Assembly: GCF_031877795.1 (NCBI RefSeq)
Contig: NC_133942.1
Span: forward strand, 3,658,001-3,722,000
DNA from: Strix aluco
Lineage: Eukaryota; Chordata; Aves; Strigiformes; Strigidae
Length of the DNA stretch: 64,000 nucleotides
Direction: 5' to 3'
In this document: piece by piece, positions 14,201 to 22,220 of the stretch
Layout: each line of letters starts with the position of its first letter
Numbering within the stretch: position 1 is the first letter of the stretch
The notes under the pieces: model-generated
Told to the model about the DNA's origin: nothing
Databases searched by the model: none
The model's input: the letters and a program-made list of their open reading frames with translations, nothing else
Program-made: the position numbers and the translations under genes

Positions 14201-17200
14201 GAGCTGGAACTCTTCAGCCTGGGGAAGAGAAGTCTTAGGAGGATCTCATCAATGCATATAAATACCTGAAGGGAGGGTGCAAAGAGGACGGAGCCAGACT
14301 CTTTCCAGTGGTGCCCAGTGCCAGGACCAGAGGTGGTGGGCACAAACTGAAACCCAGGAAATTCCATCTAAAACTAAAAAAGCTTTCCTGCTCTGAGGGT
14401 GATTGAATACGTTGTTTCTTTTGGAAAACCAGGGCTGCAAGATTGTTTTTTATTTTCACTAATGACCTCAGTGATGTGCCATAGCGTGTGCTTATTAAAT
14501 ACACAGATGCCATAACACTGGGCGTCTCTGCAAGGTGCTAAAAGGCAGGATTAGGTTTTAGAAGGATTTGGATAAACTGGAGAGGCAATGTGAGGCCAAG
14601 GCTGTTACTCAGCAGATGCAAGTTCCTGCATGTGGGCAGGAATAAGCAGTAGCGTAAGCACAGGGTGGGAAATGAGTGGGGTACCAGTTCTGGTCAAAGT
14701 CCGCAACAGCTCGTGCAACAAAAGTGGGGCAGGAAACTGTGCCAAGATTGTAAACAAGAGCTCCGAGATTTGTGGGGGGAGTCCTCTCTGGCTTTTATTG
14801 CTGTTGCTGAGGCTGCGATACTTGGTCCAGTTTTGGGACCAAGCTTCATGGAAAAAAGTGTGTCAGCTGAAGTGCATCCAAAGTGGTAAAAGGAATGAGC
14901 AAGAGAATTGTGGGTTGGGCAAGAAAAGCAAAAATTGGTGGATAGGGGACCTTCAGATACATAAACAGTTGTTTCCAACGTGGAAGGAAGGCATGGTTTG
15001 AGTTGCAGTGAGGAAGATCCAGAGTGGACATGACATTTTCATGGTAAAAAGAGTGAATGTCTGGGAGGGGTTTTGCCTAAGGGCATTGCAGAACCACCAT
15101 CCATGTGGGTCCCGTAGAGCATGTGAACATGCATCTGTCAGGCGTGAGGTGTGTCACCAGGTCTGTGGTGTTTGGGCCACACGATGCCTTTGGTCCGTTC
15201 TCCTTTATGGTCCTGGTGGTGGGGGTCCTGGCCTCAGGAATAGGACGCGGGCTGAACCTCATCTGCAGAAGCAGGTCGGCAGCACATGGCTGGCTGACGA
15301 ATCCAAAATCGTTTAATGGTGCAAAGTCCTTCATCTGAGAAGGAATAACCCCATGTACAGGCACAGCTGGGGGTCAACAGGCAGGAAATCAACCTGGCAG
15401 AAAAGGCCCTCGGGGCCCTGACAGCAACTAAGCTGACCAGGAGCCAGCAATGTGCCTGCACAGTAAAGAAGGTGATTTTTATCAATTAATCTCTTGGGCT
15501 GCTGGAAGATCCTCCCTGTGTCATGCTGAAGGGACTTTGGGCATTTCCCCACAGCGCTGAGCATTTGCTCCTTCGCTTTGGAATGCTCCCAGGTCTGTGC
15601 CAGAGAGAAACTCTTTTGGTTGTTCAATGCTTGGGACTGGCTTCATCCCACTCAGGGAGGCTGTGTGGTTCACCCCATCCAAACTTCCTCATGATGCTTG
15701 GCTTTTCATAATCTGTGGTTTAACTTGGGATGGGATATTGTTATATTTGTGCTAGTCACATCTGTAGTACACTGGCTGTTTCTTAGGCTGAAGAAAAGGG
15801 CAGCCCAACCTCAAGGAGCTCAGAATTGCAGAGCAATGAACAGACGTTTGGGAGAAGACTCCAGTGCATTAGCACAGCTCTGAGCATCCCCACCCTGCTA
15901 GCATAAACCCAGCTGTGATGTTGATCAGTGAAAATTCACAGTGTCTGCAAAGGCTGCTAACACGATTGCAAAAGCAGGCACTTAGAGGTCATCTGACCCA
16001 GAACACATCTGTGCCTGCAAGGAGACAAAGGGGAATGGGGCCCAACCCCAGCTGGGGCAGGCTGGTGGATCCCTGGAGGAGCCACTCATGGACAGGCTGC
16101 AGGAGTGGGGATGCACCAGGGGGAGGCAGGACTGCAGAAGTCAAAAGCCATGTGAGGAAATAGTAATGAGATGGCTGCGGAGGAGGTTGGAGGAGAGCGC
16201 TATGGCATCATCAGGTACAGGACAGAGAGGGGATTACTGGTGGGGTGACTGTGAGGAGGACTTCTGACTGGTTTCCCCCTAGTGACTAGGATGTCGTGGG
16301 CATTACAAGTCTAGCAGGTTTCAGAAATAACTTTGACGCTTTCACAAGAGTCCATAAAGGCTACTGAAAGCACAGACACCACCTTTGACTTGGAAAGTCA
16401 CTGATTTTCCTATTGCAGGAGGCTGGCAGGGGAGGCTCAGCCCAGGCAGAGCTGGTGGCATGCACATCCTGTCCCTCCCTAAGCACGTGTTGGAGGATGG
16501 AGGTGGCTGGATGTCGCAGGGCCACTCTGCTCCTTTTTGCACCCCTCCTGCCCAAGGCCAGTGTTAGTGACATCCAGGCTGATCTGCTTTGTGCCTCTCC
16601 CTTTGGTCTCCGGGTTTAGTTTAACCCAGCTGCTGGGCTCAGCAGAGCAGTGATGGCATCAGGGTAGCTGGGAGCAGGTACCTGATGCAGTGAGGGAGAG
16701 GGCAGGAGAGGGCAGTGTTCATTTGCAGAAGGTGCTCTGCATTGCAGCCTGTCTCCTGTCTCAGGCACAGTTCAGGCTGGTGGAAGGAACCATGACAAGG
16801 CTCCCTGAGCACCAGAGCTGCTCCATCCCCATGTGAGCTGTGTCCTCCCTTTGCTGGCACACGCATCTCCCTCTCTGCCAGCTCCATTCGCTGCCCTGAT
16901 CTTCCCTGAGCTCTCTCCAGTTTATCTTACCAGGAATCAGTTGCCAAGTGCAGAGATGGGATTTGGCTTTGCTTTGTACAGAGATCCATGGTATTTCTTC
17001 AGCCTGCCTTCAGTGGACCTACTGGATCAGTGATGGTGTTTACTCCAGATCTGCCAGCCTTGTAAACAGGGGTGACCCTGATGCCTGCAGATCCCATTGG
17101 GATCCAACATTTTAGCTCTACCACCAATATTCTCCTGGCCAGAAACAAATGGCTTTGGCCACTTGCAGGCAGCAGTTCAGGGAGGTCTGTAAAGGCTAGC

Positions 17201-20200
17201 AAGAGCTCTCAGGGCTCCTGCAGTGTCCTAACAGTCTCTTTCATCACACACCCAGTGCAGCTTCTCCTGCCAACAGCGAGAAAGTTTTGCAAGGATTGAA
17301 CTCTGCTTGTGCACCACTGGCTCCATCTGTGGCTGCAGCAAGCCTGCCCAGGCTGCTTAGTGCCCATGGCCAAAGCCAGGCCAGGACATCCTAACACTGG
17401 CCGAGTCAAGCCAGCAGGATCACACCGTGGCAGTTGCCGAGGCAGCTGGCAGAGGGAAGCATCTTCTCATGGACTGTGGGCTGTCACCCATCCTAGAGGG
17501 CTCAAATCCAAAGCGAGATGCTATTTCATAAGGCCCTTATTCCCTTGTCCCTTCCTGTGCTATTAGTGGCTCCAAGAGACGATTGTTACTGAAGAGGGTC
17601 TCATAGAGAGGGGGCTGTTTTGGATAAGTTTGAATAATTCAGCAAGAGTTGACAGTTCTGTAGATGGTGGGGGGCTAACTCGGCACCCAGCACAACTCAG
17701 AGCTTCCTCTAGCTATGCCCTTGGAAGACTTGCTCCCTCCTTGATGCACTGCGTATGCTACAGGTGGTTGTGACACTGGCTGTTGCTGCTATCTGCTTTG
17801 CTGGAAATCCCATGATACCACAGTTTTCCCAGTAGATGTCCTCAGGGGATGTTTAGCTAGGTCTTCTTGTTGATATGCACAAGGCAAGTGTGTAAAATCT
17901 CTATTTCTGCTGCATGCACTCTGTAGTACTTCCATCAAGGGATGCAGCATTTCCACCAGCCAATGTGTCAAGGGCACAGGCCAGCCCCGGGCACTGCTGT
18001 GTGCAGAGAAGCAGCATGTTTGATGGGTAGTTGCGCCTCCATGCCCAGGCTGATCCTGAAATTTCCTTGCATTTCCTCTTTTTTCCTGACACAGGAGATG
18101 GATGATGTGGCCACCCTGAAAGAGAGCTGCCTGGACCAAGTGGAGTCTCTGCTCGCCTCTGTGTACAAGCAGGAGAAGCTGGACTGTGTCTTCCGGCTCT
18201 GTGGGCTACAGAAAATTCAGGTAGAGAGCTGCCAGGTGCAAATCTCCACGATTCTCCTGCACCCTCGTGTAACTGGTACTCCCCATTCCCTCTGACTCGA
18301 GCTGGATGTGCCCCTCTGACTGTGTGTCTTGTAACTCCGTGTGGACAATGCCTGTGTCAGTGTAACATCCAGATCGGTGTTAGAGGAGCTTGTTGATCTT
18401 CAAGGCACAAAAGCCATCCTCTTTCTCTTGGTTTGCTCTGTTTTTCTGTGCTGCCTGGCCAGGGAGGCTGTTCTTTGCCCGTATCAGCCATGGGGAGATC
18501 AGACTAGCCCAAGTATTTCAGATGAAGGATGTCTCACTAGGCTGTGTGCTTGCCTGAGAGATGGGCTCATGGGCTGGCCAGGACCTCGAGCAGTGGGAAG
18601 GTTTATCCCCTGCCATGAGGGTGACACTATCAAGCCTGATCCAAGCTATGCCTCTTTGCCACACTTCAGAAGACCCTCGAACTATTTAAAGACCACGAGA
18701 GAAGCAGATTTGCTAGTCCCCTAGCTTGTCTCTTCCAGCAGATTATCTCTCCCCAAATAGCAGTGTGCACCTTGTTTCTCATTTGATTTTTTTTTTCCCC
18801 CCCTCTAACACCCAGCCAGTGGATCTTGCCAGCTGCTTATCTGCTCTGCTCCACGCAGGCTCACACTCAATGTTGCTCTCGAGCTGCTGCCTAGATCTGC
18901 CTACAACGAGCTCCGTTTGCTGAGTGCGTGACGTGCCTCAGCATATGGCAGCTCTTTCAGTCCTTGATTGTTCCTGGAGCTCTTTTCTGAACCCTTCCCA
19001 AGTGCTCAGCATTGCTTTTAAGTGCAGACGTGAGACCCGGACCCTGCATTGCCTGCCAAAATCTTCTTGCTCCATTATACATCTCCCTGCTTTGTACAGC
19101 CAGGCATCTCAGGCACAGCCCCATGCTAGGGTTTTGGGCACGTTCAGGGATTTGGCTGCCACAAATATGGTTATTTTCTGATTTCTTCACCATCTTTTAT
19201 AGAAATCTAAAGTAGTGCTAGGCTGTGAATGGATCCCTGTGGAGCTCTGCTGTTTAAAACTGTTGGCTTTTACCCTGCAATATGTGTTTTATTGAGGTGG
19301 TTCATATCCCTTCCCTTGCGTGCTTTCCTCCCGCGTGTGCAGCAGCCCTGCGCCGTGGCCAGGGTGGAGGTCACAGAGTCGTCTAGGTTGGAAAAGACCT
19401 TGAAGCTCCTCCAGTCCAACCATTAACCTAACATTGACAGTTCCCAACTCCCCCAGATCCCTCAGCGCTATGTCAACCCGACTCTTAAACCCCTCCAGGG
19501 ATGGGGACTCCACCACCTCCCTGGGCAGCCCATTCCAACACCTGACAACCCGTTATGCTGTTCCTCGGGTGGGTGCAGTCCCTCTCTCCTCTCCTCCAGC
19601 TCCCCTGTGCCAGCACCCTGGGGGTGATGCTCGCAGTGACAGTGCCCTGACCAGGCTGATGAGATGTAACGTGAGGTGGCCTGATTTCAGGAGAAGTCCT
19701 GAAATCCAGAAACCATGGCTGGGGCCCACCAATGTCATGAGCGAATGTAACAGCTCGTTTTCTCTGGCAGTAGCATTGCTCCATCACGCCACAGCATGGG
19801 GCTGTGAGCCTGCATAACAGCCAGCCAAGTCTGTCATTTTTGTTGACAGCAGCAACAGCAAAAAAGCTGCTTCAAGTCGTGGTCTCCGATTCACTTTGTG
19901 TCCTTTGCTTTCCCCTTCCAGACAGACGTGGTCCTGCAGTTGGATTTGCATTACACCCGGCTGAGCACAAAGCAGAGGACTTGTGAAAGCCTGCAAACAA
20001 CCCTCCAGAAATCTCTGCTGGGGCAGTTTTTCAGCCAGAGGAATTACTCCCAGCCAGACTACCAGAGAACTCCTGCCTGTGCAGTCAGCATGTGCCTTCA
20101 GGATGCGTCGGCACTGAGCACTGGCCCAAAGGGGCAAGCGTCTCTGAGGACAGGCTCTGGCCACAGCTTGCCCAGCAGCAACCCCTCCAACTTCAGCAGT

Positions 20201-20284
20201 GAGCCAGAGGAGAACGACGAGAGCGACCTGAGCGAGCTCTGCTCGGCACTGCTCCGGGCTGGCCCAGGGCAGGACCACCCCTGA
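5039..20284 (+). CDS. MALT1-like paracaspase (PCASP2/PCASP3-class paralog), 3' half, seven spliced exons
   Basis: This is the C-terminal 383 residues of a paracaspase. MALT1-family enzymes are cysteine proteases that cleave after Arg, bind BCL10/CARD scaffolds through N-terminal domains, and drive NF-kB signalling in the cytosol. All seven exons have AG/GT borders and compatible phases, and together they read open to a TGA at 20282. The order is caspase-like domain (YYAGHGYE with His; LLDTC with Cys), GYAT strand, helix region, linker with a conserved Trp, Ig3-like domain, then a Ser/acidic tail. The catalytic His (5059-5061) and Cys (5206-5208) are present. So are the acidic residues matching MALT1 D462 (5200-5202) and E500 (9593-9595), which shape the Arg-binding pocket. 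Divergence from MALT1 is too great for it to be MALT1, so I infer one of the extra vertebrate paracaspases absent from mammals; I cannot tell which. The N-terminal death, Ig1 and Ig2 regions and the first half of the protease lie upstream of the window. Confidence 0.92.
5217..8890 (+). other. Paracaspase intron between exons A and B
   Basis: 3.7 kb of sequence with no recognised exon or repeat. A 219-codon open frame at 7375-8034 has no family resemblance and no splice support, so I treat it as chance. The short introns 8966-9570, 9699-9946 and 10079-10200 likewise hold nothing recognisable. Confidence 0.6.
8891..8965 (+). CDS. Paracaspase exon B: post-catalytic loop and GYAT strand
   Basis: The acceptor is CTTCTTCCAG (ending 8890) and the donor is GTAAGT from 8966. 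The exon encodes the loop after the catalytic cysteine and the VYGYAT strand at the start of the p10-like part. From the third residue after the Cys to the Thr of GYAT there are 26 residues, the same as in MALT1, although the loop sequence itself is largely different. The last two bases (AC) pair with the first base of the next exon to give Thr. Confidence 0.88.
9571..9698 (+). CDS. Paracaspase exon C: p10-like segment with S1 acidic residue
   Basis: The acceptor is CTCTTGCAG (ending 9570) and the donor is GTAAGG from 9699. It encodes the [10 protein letters not shown] segment, the [11 protein letters not shown] helix and a further helical stretch. The Glu in AYE (9593-9595) aligns with MALT1 E500, one of the acidic S1-pocket residues that explain arginine preference. 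This is the best conserved stretch outside exon A. Confidence 0.92.
9947..10078 (+). CDS. Paracaspase exon D: end of protease domain and linker
   Basis: The acceptor is CTCTCCCGCAG (ending 9946) and the donor is GTGAGC from 10079. It encodes the [12 protein letters not shown] and SLTDPI motifs that close the MALT1-type protease domain, then a linker to the Ig3-like domain. A Trp codon at 10063-10065 lies where MALT1 has W580, the residue at the allosteric protease-Ig3 interface. The linker is otherwise poorly conserved. Confidence 0.9.
10201..10352 (+). CDS. Paracaspase exon E: first half of Ig3-like domain
   Basis: The acceptor is TCTCCCTTCCAG (ending 10200) and the donor is GTGAGT from 10353; the exon ends in phase 0. 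It encodes [20 protein letters not shown] and a following strand, matching the start of the MALT1 Ig3 domain (a cysteine-containing strand, then a Phe-Ser-Asn turn). GC content is high, including a run of eight C at about 10303-10310. Confidence 0.88.
11357..11400. repeat. (CATC)11 microsatellite
   Basis: Eleven uninterrupted CATC units inside the paracaspase intron. It is likely length-polymorphic. Confidence 0.95.
12230..12410 (+). mobile_element. Old CR1/L3-like LINE relic
   Basis: The segment around TTAGATTGTGGAAGTCGTTG, GGCACAGGAGGTTATTGAGG and the following AATTTAGCA resembles the 3' region of ancient amniote CR1/L3 elements on the + strand. It is short and diverged. Confidence 0.5.
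12600..14404 (+). mobile_element. CR1 LINE, 5'-truncated, degenerate reverse transcriptase
   Basis: A sense-strand CR1 ORF2 remnant. Hallmark pieces appear in order across different frames: [13 protein letters not shown] near 13,060, a VIYLD-type catalytic-region relic near 13,440, a VLGPVL-type strand near 13,630, MSQQCAC near 13,950, [10 protein letters not shown] near 14,040 and [11 protein letters not shown] near 14,130. Frameshifts and stops break the frame throughout, so it cannot encode an active enzyme. The usual CR1 3' tail is not seen; sequence changes character after about 14,404. Confidence 0.85.
14405..14990 (+). mobile_element. Second, older LINE relic abutting the CR1
   Basis: Starting at about 14,450 the + strand reads FTNDLSDVP and then a KYTDAITLG-like stretch, the degenerate footprint of an RT fingers/palm segment with its ADDT-like motif eroded. 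A DLDKLERQ-like stretch follows near 14,570. It is a separate, more diverged copy than the element before it. Confidence 0.45.
15319..15475 (+). mobile_element. Internal CR1 fragment, near-duplicate of 13826-13982
   Basis: A 157-base block matches 13826-13982 with five mismatches counted by eye. It covers only the RT interior and lacks the CR1 3' end, so it is better explained by local duplication than by a separate retrotransposition. Confidence 0.85.
18095..18220 (+). CDS. Paracaspase exon F: second half of Ig3-like domain
   Basis: The acceptor is TTCCTGACACAG (ending 18094) and the donor is GTAGAG from 18221. The exon is 42 codons in phase 0 at both ends. The segment [20 protein letters not shown] matches the MALT1 strand pair around its LSSLQKLKEHLVFTVCL stretch in spacing and pattern. 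Compared with MALT1, roughly 25-30 residues before it are missing. The gene may be shorter here, or a small phase-0 exon may hide in the preceding 7.7-kb intron. Confidence 0.85.
18935..19260 (-). mobile_element. Old CR1/L3-like LINE relic, antisense
   Basis: Blocks such as TTCTGAACCCTTCCCAAGTG and GGATCCCTGTGGAGCTCTGC resemble the reversed 3' half of ancient amniote L3/CR1 elements. Divergence is high, so the limits are approximate. Confidence 0.4.
19371..19560 (-). mobile_element. CR1 LINE 3' end, antisense
   Basis: It begins GTCACAGAGTCGTCTAGGTT, continues with the block ending CAGTCCAACCATTAAC, then GGGATGGGGACTCCACCACC and CTGGGCAGCCCATTCCAAC. This is the standard order of a reversed CR1 3' terminus. 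Confidence 0.85.
19922..20284 (+). CDS. Paracaspase terminal exon: last Ig3 strands and C-terminal tail
   Basis: The acceptor is TTTCCCCTTCCAG (ending 19921). The reading frame is open to TGA at 20282-20284. The first part ([10 protein letters not shown], then QRTC) completes the Ig3-like domain. The remaining 90 or so residues are low-complexity, Ser- and Gln-rich, ending in a Glu/Asp-rich stretch and a Leu-rich patch (LSELCSALL). At 20204-20221 the residues PEENDE fit the TRAF6-binding pattern P-x-E-x-x-acidic/aromatic. MALT1 also carries TRAF6 sites in its C-terminal region. Confidence 0.9.
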   Translation, partial: TDVVLQLDLHYTRLSTKQRTCESLQTTLQKSLLGQFFSQRNYSQPDYQRTPACAVSMCLQDASALSTGPKGQASLRTGSGHSLPSSNPSNFSSEPEENDESDLSELCSALLRAGPGQDHP

Positions 20285-20648
20285 CCCCAGCCTTGGGAAC
20301 TGCTATTTTTAATAGAGGCAACAGTTATTCGAGTGCTAAACGTGTCAGAATCCATCAGCTGCTTTCCAGCCTCAGCGATCGCCCTGTCCAAATGAGGCCA
20401 AGTCTGCCTTTTTGGAAAGTCTTCTCCCATCTGCACCCTGTGGCGTGCGGGGCCTGAAGCCCACTGGAAGTAACCCCTGTCCCGTGGGAGCAGTAGGGAT
20501 CAGCAAGGGGTCGTTGTCATCGTGTCCGTGTCGGAGGACGGGGCCACCTGACACATCACAACATTGCCAGGCAAAACCCAACACCACTTAAAGGCACCAG
20601 TTGATGTTTTCTGCAAATTAGGCTTTGCCTGAAAGCAAACATTACAGC

Positions 20649-20654
20649 ATTAAA
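20649..20654 (+). terminator. Candidate polyadenylation signal ATTAAA of the paracaspase gene
   Basis: This ATTAAA variant hexamer lies about 365 bases after the stop codon. It is the first plausible signal downstream. The assignment is positional only. Confidence 0.35.
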
Positions 20655-22213
20655 CGTGATGAGAAACCCCTCAACACTACAGACCCGTGCTACAGCAGCG
20701 ACGCGGCCTCAAAACCCAGCCACAGCTGCTGACTCTCCTCACGCTTGTGCGGGGGCCGCAAAGCTTGACCCAGGGAACCAGGTGAAACTGCTTCCCTTGT
20801 ATAAGCTCTCCCTGGGGTTGCAGTGTGGTTTTCTTTCCTTGCCAGTCCTGCCTGTGTCAAAGCAGGTTTTAAGTTATGCATTTATGTATTTCTAAAGAAT
20901 GTATTTATACTTGGGGCAAGACAGTTGCTTGCCAGGAGAAGGAAGGTCAGATATTCTGTCAAGTGTGTGTTTACAATGGAGGCTGGTTTCCCATCAGTAG
21001 TAGCCACAGGGCAGGTGTACTTACACGTGCCCCTTCTAGCATGGTACGCAGGGCATTAGAGGCTGCTAACTCCTGTGTGGTCCTGAGTTCCTCTCAGATA
21101 CAGAACTTCCTACATGTGAGAGATGGAAAAGACCAGGATGGAGGAGGAAGCACCTCAAAAAAGTTATTATTAGTGCAAATTTTTTTTTCTAAGTGCCTGT
21201 CTGTTCATTCACTGCGGGCAGCCTCCAGCACCACCTTTCATGGAGAACCAGCTGCCCAGAGAGCCACAGGTGAGCAGGGCCCAAAGGACAACCCGAGCGG
21301 GCACTGTCTGCCTGCTTCTCTAATATCTGTTTGATAAAGGTTTCAGCGTAGCTCCAGGTGGTTGCTTAGCAGGGGCCTGGGAGGGTGATCACATGGTTCC
21401 AACAGGGACCAGTGACTCCAGTGAAGTGTGGGATCTCCATCCTTGGAGGACAGTTCACCCTGGCCTGGAGAAGGTACTGAGGAACTGATCCAAGCAGTCA
21501 GGGCACTGGACCAGAGACCGCCAGAAGTCCCTTCTGGCTGTTGTGGTCCTGTGAAAGAAAGAACCTGGAGATCAAAGACTTCTTGAGAAGTCAAGGATGG
21601 CAGGGTGGGGAGTGTCCAAGCTCTGTCTTCAGTCTTGGTCTAAAAGAGGGGTGGAGAGAGCACTTCTTAAGTTTTGGTTCTCCTTCAGCAGTGACGATAC
21701 TTGCATCTCTGTCTATGATGTCTGTTGCAGCATGGAAAAATATGAAATATTCCTTCCAGATAAACCATCCTACAAGTGCTGGAATCCTGTCCAAAGAGAA
21801 CAGAGGAGGCTTTTATTCTCTTCACAGTGAGTAGAGCCAAGGGAAAGAAGAGAGGCCCCATCTGGCTGAAGTCTAGAAAGTGTCCTAGGAAAAAATGTAA
21901 AGCTCAAAAAGAAAATAATTTGCAGGATGCATTTAAATAAGATGGACTGATAGAGAAGCTAAACCAGAAAATAATAAACTAATTGAAGGGAGAACCAAAG
22001 ATCAATTCAACACCAGCAGAAACTTGAGACAGGTCAGTGGGAATGGCTGTGCAGGCATTTGGGAGAAGCTGAGAGTCTCGTTGCCTCTATGAGGATTATA
22101 CACACCCTCCTATACTCTTGGGGCAAAATGTGTTTCTGGCTCACATAACCATGGCAAATGTCATCTCATGTGAATGTTCATCTCGTTCAAAGCGAGGCTG
22201 TTTATTTTTTCTG

Positions 22214-22219
22214 AATAAA
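22214..22219 (+). terminator. Alternative polyadenylation signal AATAAA
   Basis: This canonical AATAAA is about 1.9 kb after the paracaspase stop codon, in an A/T-rich stretch. It could end a longer 3' UTR. Nothing else between 20,285 and 22,220 looks coding. Confidence 0.3.
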
Positions 22220-22220
22220 A

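Larger units (their letters stand above)
10353..18094 (+). other. 7.7-kb paracaspase intron rich in LINE relics
   Basis: The intron separates the two halves of the Ig3-like domain. It contains a CATC microsatellite, an old CR1/L3-like relic, a sense-strand CR1 reverse-transcriptase remnant, a second LINE relic, and a duplicated CR1 piece. Stretches 10,353-11,356, 11,401-12,229 and 15,476-18,094 show nothing I can name. A small phase-0 exon could still be hidden here. Confidence 0.6.
18221..19921 (+). other. Last paracaspase intron
   Basis: A 1.7-kb intron holding an old antisense LINE relic (about 18,935-19,260) and an antisense CR1 3' end (about 19,371-19,560). No exon is visible between the two coding exons, whose phases (0 to 0) already match. 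Confidence 0.65.
20285..22220 (+). other. Paracaspase 3' UTR and immediate downstream sequence
   Basis: No reading frame of interest. Two candidate poly(A) signals bracket the possible transcript ends. No repeat was recognised apart from short homopolymers. Confidence 0.5.
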
